This document shows, in pieces, positions 1-5,550 of a stretch of 11,910 bases of DNA. The notes under the pieces are model-generated. The model made no database searches. It was not told where the DNA came from and saw nothing but the letters and a program-made list of their open reading frames with translations. This stretch comes from Bacillus salipaludis (GTDB lineage: Bacteria > Bacillota > Bacilli > Bacillales_B > DSM-18226), in assembly GCF_004358205.1 (NCBI RefSeq), contig NZ_SMYO01000040.1, positions 1 to 11,910 on the forward strand, written 5' to 3'. Positions within the stretch are counted from its first letter, which is position 1. Every line of letters starts with the position of its first letter. Both the position numbers and the translations under genes were made by a program.

Positions 1-132
1 GCCACCTAACTGTCTACGCTTAAAGACTAAAGTTACCTTTAGCCCTCCAAGACTCGCTACGAGCGAATGGCTAGTTCTTACTCGACGGGAATCCCACCCG
101 TTATATGATACGACCTAGGCTCGGCCGCACAC
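1..132 (-). mobile_element. Group II intron, 5' end (partial, runs off left edge)
   Basis: Read on the minus strand from about 132 downward, the sequence begins GTGTGCGGCCGAGCC, matching the group II 5' consensus GUGYG. It continues with GGGTGGGATTCCCGTCGAG (about 103-85) and the GAGTCTTGG block, both typical of domain I in Bacillus group II introns. The exact first base is ambiguous: 132 for GTGTG or 130 for GTGCG. Only the first ~130 nt of domain I are inside the window; the reverse transcriptase/maturase gene and 3' domains would lie to the left. The 5' exon reads CTAACGGGGCAG just before the splice site. The RNA-domain identification is fairly sure; the subclass cannot be fixed from this end alone. 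Confidence 0.82.
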
Positions 133-180
133 CTGCCCCGTTAGTCGAATAAGAGAAAAGGTGCCGTAACAGCCTTAGTT
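133..180 (-). repeat. Copy 1 of a degenerate ~35-bp repeat; intron insertion target
   Basis: The plus-strand stretch 131-164 (CCTGCCCCGTTAG, then an AAGAGAAAAGG block) closely resembles 1138-1173 (CCTGCCCTCGTTAG, then CAAGAAAAGGCTGCC). On the minus strand both have a GC-rich hairpin arm, CCTTTTCT, and then CTAACG(G/A)GGGCAG. The left intron starts directly after GGGGCAG of this copy, so the second copy shows what an uninterrupted site looks like (GGGCAG then GTTAG). The element's identity is not known to me. Confidence 0.5.
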
Positions 181-225
181 TCTTGAATTCAAGCATCCAT
201 TATTTAAATTACATAATTTCACAAT

Positions 226-254
226 TTGACTATAAAAATTTTTTAAGTTATGAT
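226..254 (+). promoter_or_regulatory. Sigma-A promoter of the acetyltransferase leader
   Basis: TTGACT (226-231) and TATGAT (249-254) are separated by exactly 17 bp, a near-consensus vegetative promoter. Transcription would start near 261, giving only about 24 nt before the leader-peptide start at 285. Confidence 0.75.
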
Positions 255-284
255 CTGTTTACTTTAAAAGAAAGGCTGAAGATA

Positions 285-338
285 ATGATTCGTCGTTTGA
301 AAAAGTTTAAAAACGTCGCTGTGGTATTAAGCTTCTAA
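285..338 (+). CDS. Leader peptide of the acetyltransferase attenuator (17 aa)
   Basis: A short frame, ATG to TAA, encodes MIRRLKKFKNVAVVLSF. It has a plausible ribosome binding site (AAAGG at about 271-275, nine bases upstream) and sits directly between a strong promoter and the acetyltransferase. Its last codons form the start of the 5' arm of the hairpin that covers the downstream ribosome binding site, the arrangement used by cat and erm leader peptides. The VAVV stretch at residues 11-14 recalls the IAVV stalling motif of an Erm leader peptide; that parallel is inference. No coding evidence exists beyond the arrangement. Confidence 0.65.
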   Translation: MIRRLKKFKNVAVVLSF

Positions 339-373
339 GTAAGTCTTAGAATCTACAATACTTAGAAGCGAGG
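331..373 (+). promoter_or_regulatory. Translational attenuator hairpins over the acetyltransferase RBS
   Basis: GCTTCTAAGTA (331-341) pairs perfectly with TACTTAGAAGC (359-369), an 11-bp stem whose 3' arm abuts and partly covers the GAAGCGAGG ribosome binding site of the gene starting at 383. A competing 7-bp hairpin, TTCTAAG (333-339) with CTTAGAA (345-351), uses the same 5' arm. CTTAGAA recurs at 361-367, so the 5' arm can choose between two partners. There is no T-run after the stem, so control at translation rather than transcription is favoured. Confidence 0.72.
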
Positions 374-382
374 TATATAGTT

Positions 383-1051
383 ATGAATCATCCATTATTT
401 AATCATTGGTCTGAAACAAAGTATTTAAAAGATATAGTGACAAATCCACTCATTGAAGTAGGAGAGTATTCCTATTATTCAGGGTATTATGGTAATCAAA
501 ATTTTGAAGATGGCTGTGTAAGGTATTTATGGGGTGATGCTAAATCTCAAGAACTATTCAATCCAATTGAACAGTTTGGTTGGCATCTAGATAAACTCAT
601 TATTGGAAATTATGTTTGTATTGCAAGTGGAGTTGTCATTTTAATGGGGGGTAATCATAACCACCATTCAGAATGGATAACGGTTTATCCATTTGTTGAG
701 CAAATAGGACAATCATATGAACCAAAGGGTGATACTGTCATTAAAAGCGATGCCTGGATTGGTATGAATGCTATAATAATGCCTGGCGTTTCAATTGGTG
801 AAGGTGCAATCGTTGCAGCAGGTTCTGTGGTCTCTAAAAACGTCCCACCGTATACAATAGTTGGTGGTAATCCTTCAAAAGAAATAAAGAAACGGTTCAC
901 AGATTCAGAAATTAATAAGCTAATGGAAATGCGTTGGTATGATTGGGATAGAGAATTGGTTGAGAGAGCCATCCCTCTATTGTCCAGTTCTTCCATTGAA
1001 CAGTTATATGATTTTTATAACATTGAAGTAAAGAAAAGATACTCCAGTTAG
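383..1051 (+). CDS. Xenobiotic O-acetyltransferase (CatB/Vat type, left-handed beta-helix)
   Basis: This 222-aa protein belongs to the hexapeptide-repeat xenobiotic acetyltransferases, cytoplasmic trimers that move acetyl from acetyl-CoA to chloramphenicol (CatB) or streptogramin A (Vat). Family marks are GEYSYYSGYY (27-36), DKLIIGNYVCIASG (70-83), the MGGNHNHHSEW segment (88-98) whose H94 aligns with the catalytic histidine, the hexapeptide coils GDTVIKSDAWIGMNAIIMPGV (about 116-136), and VGGNPSKEIKKRF (160-172). The C-terminal helical tail is present and the length matches the family (about 205-220 aa). An insertion at about 51-69 precedes the DKLIIG strand. The start ATG has GAAGCGAGG nine bases upstream. 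An upstream leader peptide and hairpins suggest antibiotic-inducible translation. The substrate cannot be read from sequence: chloramphenicol and streptogramin A are both possible. Confidence 0.88.
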   Translation: MNHPLFNHWSETKYLKDIVTNPLIEVGEYSYYSGYYGNQNFEDGCVRYLWGDAKSQELFNPIEQFGWHLDKLIIGNYVCIASGVVILMGGNHNHHSEWITVYPFVEQIGQSYEPKGDTVIKSDAWIGMNAIIMPGVSIGEGAIVAAGSVVSKNVPPYTIVGGNPSKEIKKRFTDSEINKLMEMRWYDWDRELVERAIPLLSSSSIEQLYDFYNIEVKKRYSS

Positions 1052-1085
1052 AAAAGCTACATTCTATATAGGATGTAGCTTTTTG
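1052..1085 (+). terminator. Rho-independent terminator of the acetyltransferase gene
   Basis: AAAAGCTACAT (1052-1062) pairs with ATGTAGCTTTT (1073-1083) around a 10-nt loop, and a T-run follows directly after the stop codon. The A-rich left arm makes it potentially bidirectional. Confidence 0.85.
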
Positions 1086-1137
1086 TATACATTTTTTATT
1101 TATCACACAAAAATTTAATAGTGTACTCTTTTGAGCT

Positions 1138-1190
1138 AACCTGCCCTCGTTAGAACAACAAGAAAAGGCTGCCAAAATGACAGCTGAATC
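1138..1190 (-). repeat. Copy 2 of the degenerate repeat, with a terminator-like hairpin
   Basis: This is the uninterrupted partner of the repeat at 131-164. On the minus strand GCTGTCA and TGGCAGC form a 7-bp stem (one G-U pair, loop TTT), followed by CTTTTCTTG and then CTAACGAGGGCAGGTTAG. The stem plus T-rich tail looks like a weakened terminator. Confidence 0.45.
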
Positions 1191-1440
1191 TACAACTCTT
1201 GCACCCGTTAGCCACCCATGAAGCGCAAAATTCATCGCTTCACCACAGAGAATGAAAATGGATCAGGCAGTCTATACTGTTTTAATGCTGGCGAAGAAGG
1301 TCTTTGAACTATGGTGCCTTTGAGCCCATCCGTTAGTCTGACTCCAACGACCACGGTGTACCACCGACTGTCGCGCCCAATTAGGGGTAGCACTTATGGG
1401 AGATTAATCCTTTTTCTGGTTGTTGCGCCAGCCTTTCTGA
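1190..1440 (-). other. Structured noncoding remnant, probably from a mobile element
   Basis: No credible reading frame crosses this GC-richer stretch, but it holds many short inverted repeats: TGAAGCG with CGCTTCA (about 1219-1242), a GGTG/CACC hairpin near 1355-1368, and CTAACGG twice on the minus strand (about 1207 and 1333). Dense local pairing and higher GC than its flanks suggest a former structured RNA, for example the noncoding end of an insertion sequence. I suspect an IS110-like noncoding end (bridge-RNA region) but cannot support that from sequence. The rest of 1085-1846 has no intact gene. Confidence 0.35.
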
Positions 1441-1676
1441 TTTAATTTTAAGTAGAAAGGTATTACTATTACGTTTTACCAGCCAACCTCATACTCTTAC
1501 TTTTCAAGAGGCTCAGCCTTTTTTAAAAAACTGGTCTTTCTGGGTCTGTTTTTTCATGCCCTTTTTCCGTTTTTATTTTCATGGGAGTTCAACAAGCACC
1601 TTTTTTTCTATCGATATATCTTCTCACTTTTCAATGCAGATTACCCCGAAAGAGTAATACAACAGGCTGCGTTTTT

Positions 1677-1796
1677 CTACTCAATGGACAATATCATTGA
1701 TACATTGTTCCTTCTGTTGGAGAACCCCTTGATAACGTCTAGCATATGTCCGTAGTTTCCCGCACAAATCTCTATAGCAGGGAATCTTTTGTTATG
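1677..1796 (-). pseudogene. Unrecognised eroded coding fragment (about 39 codons)
   Basis: The minus strand stays open for 39 codons between two stops, with protein-like composition (…FPAIEICAGNYGHMLDVIKGF…) but no start codon in a sensible place and no ribosome binding site. An overlapping open frame on the plus strand (about 1486-1749) is F/L-rich and equally anonymous. I do not recognise either; this may be the tail of a decayed gene or chance. Confidence 0.22.
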
Positions 1797-1846
1797 CTAA
1801 CTGAAATTTTGTATTGGTTCTAAATAACTAAACTGATTGGGCTCTT

Positions 1847-2239
1847 TTAGAAATTATCTCTTACAGCCCAATTTAAAAGGCCTATACTACGATCCAAATC
1901 TTCTTTCACTTGATTCTTATACCGTCGAGCCTCATCCATATTGGCAATTTGATATACCTTAAGCTCCTGGCGCTTAGATCCCTCTTTTATAATCCGGGAC
2001 CTTGTTATAATTCCATCATCCAGCAGCTCGTGCAATCCTTTGTAAACTTCAGAATGATTAGGCTTATAATTGAATTGCTTAAACGTTTTATAAAAATCCT
2101 CCAACATTTCTTTACCGTATGGTCTCCCCTGCTCTATCCACGAGAGCAAATACAGCTTCACAAACGCACGCTGCTTGATTAAAAAGTTATCTCGATTCCG
2201 TGGTTTTACCTCTTTTTCCTTTATTATATTATCCTCCAA
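1847..2239 (-). CDS. rtp: Replication termination protein Rtp
   Basis: This 130-aa winged-helix protein is a clear homologue of B. subtilis RTP (122 aa), the dimer that binds Ter sites and stops replication forks in a polar way by blocking the helicase. Remembered B. subtilis sequence matches along the whole length: FLIKQRAFVKLYLLSWIEQ against FLVKQRAFLKLYMITMTEQ, KPNHSEVYKGLHELLDDGII against KPNHTEVYRSLHELLDDGIL, then the wing (KEGSKRQELKVYQ), the C-terminal dimerisation helix (YKNQVKEDLDRSIGLL) and the shared end DNF. The start is TTG (2239-2237), set by AAGGAGGG seven bases upstream (2246-2253); no ATG fits. The gene stands alone. A Ter-like site lies about 85-110 bp upstream, as in B. subtilis, where Ter sites overlap the rtp promoter and give autoregulation. 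Confidence 0.93.
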   Translation of the reverse strand: MEDNIIKEKEVKPRNRDNFLIKQRAFVKLYLLSWIEQGRPYGKEMLEDFYKTFKQFNYKPNHSEVYKGLHELLDDGIITRSRIIKEGSKRQELKVYQIANMDEARRYKNQVKEDLDRSIGLLNWAVRDNF

Positions 2240-2245
2240 AATAAA

Positions 2246-2285
2246 CCCTCCTTGCTGACCGTTTGGTGGTGTTAATTGGATTATA
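2246..2285 (-). promoter_or_regulatory. rtp ribosome binding site and candidate -10
   Basis: AAGGAGGG (2246-2253, minus) lies seven bases before the TTG start and decides it. A perfect TATAAT (2280-2285, minus) lies 26 bases further upstream. I see no good -35 at 16-18 bp from it, so the promoter is tentative. Confidence 0.5.
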
Positions 2286-2323
2286 AACCATTTATTGTCC
2301 GGGGCGTATATACAATATAGGTT

Positions 2324-2352
2324 GTGAATTTAGAACATATTGAAATTAATAA
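2324..2352 (-). promoter_or_regulatory. Candidate Ter site (Rtp binding site)
   Basis: On the minus strand the core TATGTTCTAAATTCAC follows TTATTAATTTCAA. Compared from memory with the 29-bp B. subtilis Ter consensus, about 19 of 25 specified positions agree, including TATGT, CTAAAT and the left-half TAA. It lies upstream of the putative rtp -10, matching the B. subtilis arrangement. Only one convincing site was seen; B. subtilis has two opposed ones here. The surrounding DNA is AT-rich, which raises the chance of accidental matches. Confidence 0.5.
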
Positions 2353-2555
2353 ATTATTGGTAAAACAAAGCCCCAGTTTGAATTAGATTCAGCTCTGAGA
2401 TGTTATCGATTAGGTTTTATAAGTTAATAGTTATTATGATGTTGCCAATTACATATAATATACATTATATACTGATATATTATAATACATATATGTTGAA
2501 ATATATGTTTAATATTTTTATTATATACACATATGGATATTTAAGATTTAAAAAT

Positions 2556-2604
2556 CCCAATCTCTCAGTTTAAGGGGATTGGGTTAAATATCCCCTTAAA
2601 GTTT
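2556..2604. other. Two mutually exclusive hairpins
   Basis: TTTAAGGGGAT (2569-2579) pairs perfectly with ATCCCCTTAAA (2590-2600), followed by GTTTT. CCCAATC (2556-2562) can instead pair with GATTGGG (2577-2583), sharing bases 2577-2579, so only one can form. The first looks like a terminator, the second like its competitor, but no gene follows closely. The stretch 2353-2650 is otherwise very AT-rich with no coding. Confidence 0.45.
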
Positions 2605-2652
2605 TAACTCTTATTGTAGAAATAAAATCAACAATATTATTTAACAGGGCCA

Positions 2653-2681
2653 AAAAAGAAGGAACACCCTCTAGATGTTCC
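2653..2681 (-). terminator. Rho-independent terminator (minus strand)
   Basis: On the minus strand GGAACATC and GGTGTTCC form an 8-bp stem (one G-U pair, loop TAGAG), followed by TTCTTTTTTG. It is placed to end transcription of the decayed DUF336 gene upstream on that strand and faces the 3' side of the 2700-2737 inverted repeat. Confidence 0.65.
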
Positions 2682-2699
2682 GCTCCAATTCCCCTTCAA

Positions 2700-2737
2700 G
2701 AATTATCTTGTCACTTTAACAGGGGACAAGATAATTC
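2700..2737. repeat. Perfect 13-bp inverted repeat
   Basis: GAATTATCTTGTC (2700-2712) and GACAAGATAATTC (2725-2737) are perfect inverse complements around a 12-nt spacer. TCCCCT (2690-2695) could alternatively pair with AGGGGA (2721-2726), again giving two exclusive folds. On the plus strand CCTATTGTTTTTG follows, so weak termination is possible; a protein-binding palindrome is the other reading. Confidence 0.55.
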
Positions 2738-2763
2738 CTATTGTTTTTGATTTTGCTTCAACA

Positions 2764-2880
2764 TCATTTTATAAAACTGCGTTCGGCAGCTCCGACTGAA
2801 ACCCCGATTCCCCCGACCAATTGAACGTTAATATAGATGGGTATTCCTCCTTCAAATATCGATAACTGTTTGGTTTTCAC
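2764..2880 (-). pseudogene. DUF336/GlcG heme-binding protein, C-terminal remnant
   Basis: A minus-strand frame ending with TGA at 2764-2766 encodes FEGGIPIYINVQLVGGIGVS followed by VGAAERSFIK. This matches the conserved end of DUF336 (GlcG/HbpS-like) proteins, typically GGIPI...G..VGAIGVSGGT. Upstream the frame has no start or ribosome binding site and the first ~100 residues are missing; the usual GVSGG is GVSVG and the final helix is cut short. It is a decayed gene whose terminator may survive at 2653-2681. Confidence 0.6.
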
Positions 2881-2922
2881 TTCTATTATCTAACTCTATA
2901 CGGCATTGCCTCTTATGGACTG

Positions 2923-2952
2923 CTGGCACATAGGTAAAATTTGCTATACAAT
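2923..2952 (+). promoter_or_regulatory. Candidate promoter of bceRS
   Basis: CTGGCA (2923-2928) and TATACA (2945-2950, 16-bp spacer) or TACAAT (2947-2952, 18-bp spacer) form a moderate sigma-A promoter. Transcription would start near 2958, which leaves the GTG at 2989 as the sensible start of bceR and excludes the in-frame TTG at 2941. Confidence 0.4.
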
Positions 2953-2988
2953 TTGAGGATGGAACTAAAACAAAGTGTGGTGAACAAT

Positions 2989-3681
2989 GTGTTTAAACTA
3001 TTACTAGTTGAGGATGACGCAACGCTTTATCAAGAGATAAAAGAAAGGTTAACAGGTTGGTCTTATGAGGTTTTTGGAGTTACGGATTTTAGCAATGTGA
3101 TGCAGGACTTTACAGATGTGAAACCTGATTTAGTGATCATTGATATCCAGCTGCCCAAATTTGATGGGTTTCATTGGTGCCGGATGATCCGATCCCATTC
3201 GAATGTGCCGATCCTTTTTCTGTCTTCACGGGACCACCCTTCCGACATGGTGATGTCCATGCAGCTCGGCGCGGATGACTTTGTCCAAAAGCCGTTTCAT
3301 TTTGATGTGTTAATTGCCAAGATCCAAGCGATTTTACGGCGCGTTTATAATTACAATACCGAACAAGTCCAGTTCAAAACTTGGAATGGAGCTGCTGTGG
3401 AATATCAAAAAAATACGGTGACCACTGAGGCGGGCTCTATTGAACTTACGAAGAATGAGATATTAATATTAAGAGAATTGATTGGGCAGAAAAATAAAAT
3501 TGTCACCCGTGAAGCGTTAATCAAAAGCTTATGGGACGATGAGCGCTTTGTCAGTGACAACACGTTAACCGTCAACGTCAATCGCCTGCGGAAAAAACTC
3601 GATGAACTTAGTCTTGGGCAATATATTGAAACCAAAGTGGGACAAGGCTACATCGCAGTTGAAGAGGCCCAGCCGCTATGA
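2989..3681 (+). CDS. bceR: Response regulator BceR (OmpR family)
   Basis: BceR is the DNA-binding partner of kinase BceS and activates the bacitracin-efflux genes bceAB. The 230-aa protein has a receiver domain (1-115) with acidic pocket E8-D9-D10, phospho-acceptor D52 in VIIDIQLPKFDG, S80 and K101 in FVQKPFHFD, then an OmpR-type winged helix (about 130-225) with SLWDDERFVSDNTLTVNVNR as recognition region. It follows B. subtilis BceR (231 aa) almost residue for residue. I start it at GTG 2989, giving the family N-terminus MFKLLLVEDD, with GGTGA five bases upstream; the longer frame from 2941 has no ribosome binding site and overlaps the candidate promoter. It overlaps bceS by four bases (ATGA), implying translational coupling. 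Confidence 0.95.
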   Translation: MFKLLLVEDDATLYQEIKERLTGWSYEVFGVTDFSNVMQDFTDVKPDLVIIDIQLPKFDGFHWCRMIRSHSNVPILFLSSRDHPSDMVMSMQLGADDFVQKPFHFDVLIAKIQAILRRVYNYNTEQVQFKTWNGAAVEYQKNTVTTEAGSIELTKNEILILRELIGQKNKIVTREALIKSLWDDERFVSDNTLTVNVNRLRKKLDELSLGQYIETKVGQGYIAVEEAQPL

Positions 3682-4682
3682 TAAAAAAGTATCTTATAGA
3701 ACGGCAGAGCTGGATTCTCCTGATATTGTCCTTGGAATTTTTGGTTATTTTGGTTGCGTTTCTTGATACGTCGATCCCATTGCTTCCACTTCTCTATATT
3801 GTATTTATTTCGTTGATTATTTTTGTGATTTTCTTGTTCATTCGCTATCAGAAGGAAACGATATTCTATAAAGTCTTAGAGGAAAGAGAAAACAACCTGG
3901 ATCCTAATAGCGTCCCCAGTGCCTATCGTCCTTTTGAAGGAATCATTGAAAAGAGCCTTACGAAACAAATTGATTTTTTAGCACAGGAAGCGGCTGCAAA
4001 TTGGACGACAATGGAGCAGGAAAAAGACCAAATGTTATCTTGGATACATGAAGTAAAGACACCGTTAACAGCGATGCAGCTGATTATTGACCGGATGGAG
4101 GATGAAAAACTGAAAGCGGATTTACGGTATGAATGGCTACGTATTCACCTTCTGCTGGATCAGCAACTCCACCAAAAGCGGATGCCCTTTATGGAAAATG
4201 ATTTGTATATTGAAAACACAAAACTAAAACCATTAATTTTTAACGAAATCAGAACCTTGCAATCATGGTGCATGCAAAAGGGAATTGGTTTTGAATTGGA
4301 ACTGGAAGAAGAGGATGTCCTGACGGATGCCAGATGGATGGCGTTCATACTCCGACAGCTGTTAACGAATGCCGTGAAATATAGCGAGGCATCTGACATC
4401 CTTTTAAATAGTTATGTCCAAGACGGACGAACCTGCTTTAAAATCACTGATTTCGGACGCGGAATCGCTCCAAATGACCTGCCCCGCATTTTTGATAAAG
4501 GCTTTACCTCTACAGCCAACCATCAGGATGGTGCGGCAACTGGTATGGGACTATACCTTGCCCAAAAAGCTGCCCGGCCATTGCTGATCAAGTTTAACGT
4601 TCACTCTGAGCTTGGAATAGGAACGGCAATTACCTTGACCTTTCCGCAAAAAAATGAGTTTGTTCATATTATCGGCATGTGA
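3678..4682 (+). CDS. bceS: Intramembrane-sensing histidine kinase BceS
   Basis: BceS is a membrane histidine kinase that lacks its own sensor domain and learns of bacitracin flux from the BceAB transporter. At 334 aa it equals B. subtilis BceS in length. Two transmembrane helices (about 10-29 and 35-55) have almost no extracellular loop between them. The dimerisation/phospho-acceptor helix has H124 in MLSWIHEVKTPLTAMQ, and the ATPase part has the N box (LLTNAVKYSEAS, N231), DFGRG (258-262), the IFDKGFTST F box and TGMGLYLA (G2, 288-295). All catalytic residues are present. It is read from an ATGA overlap with bceR. Its stop codon lies within the BceR operator of the next transcription unit. 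Confidence 0.95.
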   Translation: MIKKYLIERQSWILLILSLEFLVILVAFLDTSIPLLPLLYIVFISLIIFVIFLFIRYQKETIFYKVLEERENNLDPNSVPSAYRPFEGIIEKSLTKQIDFLAQEAAANWTTMEQEKDQMLSWIHEVKTPLTAMQLIIDRMEDEKLKADLRYEWLRIHLLLDQQLHQKRMPFMENDLYIENTKLKPLIFNEIRTLQSWCMQKGIGFELELEEEDVLTDARWMAFILRQLLTNAVKYSEASDILLNSYVQDGRTCFKITDFGRGIAPNDLPRIFDKGFTSTANHQDGAATGMGLYLAQKAARPLLIKFNVHSELGIGTAITLTFPQKNEFVHIIGM

Positions 4683-4697
4683 CAAAAATGTCATATG
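4676..4697 (+). promoter_or_regulatory. BceR operator upstream of bceAB
   Basis: TGACA-AAAA-TGTCA (4680-4693) is a perfect inverted repeat, extended to nine-base arms with one mismatch (CATGTGACA / TGTCATATG). It resembles the TGTGAC...GTCACA binding site known for BceR-type regulators and lies at the bceS stop codon, about 55 bp upstream of the bceA -10. Confidence 0.85.
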
Positions 4698-4747
4698 CTT
4701 TTGTTGTTTTGTTCGTCCAATCGAAGGAACGGCAGACCTAAGCTTAC

Positions 4748-4776
4748 TATAATGAAGCTATCGGATAATAAAGGAG
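4748..4776 (+). promoter_or_regulatory. bceAB -10 element and ribosome binding site
   Basis: A perfect TATAAT (4748-4753) has no consensus -35 at the right distance (AGGAAC at 4725-4730), as expected for a promoter that needs BceR. AAAGGAG (4770-4776) lies nine bases before the bceA start. Confidence 0.72.
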
Positions 4777-4785
4777 TGTGTCGTT

Positions 4786-5550
4786 ATGCAAATACTTGAA
4801 GCTACTAATATTCAAAAAAATTACGGTAACAAGTTTAATAAGCAGGAAGTATTGACAGGATTGGACTTAAAAATTGTAAAAGGTGAATTCGTGAGTATCA
4901 TGGGTGCATCGGGGTCAGGTAAGACAACCCTGCTAAATGTCCTTTCTTCAATTGATAGGGTGAGCAGTGGGATAATTAAGATACAGGGAAAAGAAATCAC
5001 CCGTATGAAGGAAAAACAGCTTGCCGAGTTCCGCAAGCACCATTTAGGCTTTATTTTTCAGGAATACAACTTGCTGGATACCTTGACGGTTAAAGAAAAT
5101 ATCTTATTGCCTTTGTCCATTTCCAATGCCTCCAAACAAGAGGCAGACCGAAGGTTCAACGAATTGGCATCACAGCTAGGGATTAACGAAATCGGCAATA
5201 AATATCCTAATGAAATATCAGGTGGCCAGAAGCAGCGCACCTCGGCAGCACGGGCATTTATTCATAACCCGAGCATTATTTTTGCAGATGAACCAACAGG
5301 GGCACTCGATTCCAGGTCAGCCTCCGATTTATTAAATAAACTGAACCAGTTAAACATCAGCAGCGGCGCCACGATTGTAATGGTAACGCACGATCCTGTG
5401 GCTGCCAGCTATAGCAGTCGAGTCATTTTTATTAAGGATGGTCAAATATACACCCAACTGAATAAGGGTGATCAATCACGCCAAGCATTTTTTAAAGACA
5501 TCATGAAAACACAAGGTGTATTGGGAGGGGTCACCCAGAATGAGCATTAA
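4786..5550 (+). CDS. bceA: Bacitracin-type ABC transporter ATPase BceA
   Basis: This is the ATPase of the BceAB detoxification transporter, which frees lipid II-cycle intermediates from bacitracin-like peptides and signals through BceS. The 254-aa protein has Walker [10 protein letters not shown] (40-48), Q-loop Q92 in FIFQEYN, signature ISGGQKQ (144-150), Walker B IIFADEP with E169, D-loop GALD, and H-loop H202. The C-terminal tail [12 protein letters not shown] is the same as I recall in B. subtilis BceA (253 aa). It starts at ATG 4786 after a good ribosome binding site and overlaps bceB by 11 bases. BceR-dependent induction is expected from the operator at 4676-4697. Confidence 0.96.
   Translation: MQILEATNIQKNYGNKFNKQEVLTGLDLKIVKGEFVSIMGASGSGKTTLLNVLSSIDRVSSGIIKIQGKEITRMKEKQLAEFRKHHLGFIFQEYNLLDTLTVKENILLPLSISNASKQEADRRFNELASQLGINEIGNKYPNEISGGQKQRTSAARAFIHNPSIIFADEPTGALDSRSASDLLNKLNQLNISSGATIVMVTHDPVAASYSSRVIFIKDGQIYTQLNKGDQSRQAFFKDIMKTQGVLGGVTQNEH

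Noticed and set aside
912..1235. 107-codon open frame on the minus strand
   Set aside because: It runs antisense through the acetyltransferase end and its terminator, has no convincing ribosome binding site, and resembles no family.
2912..2945. CCTATGTGCC on the minus strand as a Ter core
   Set aside because: Agreement stops after CTATGT and the left half does not match.
2941..2988. Upstream in-frame TTG (2941) and ATG (2959) starts for bceR
   Set aside because: They lack a ribosome binding site, overlap or sit at the candidate promoter, and add residues absent from BceR relatives; GTG 2989 restores the family N-terminus.
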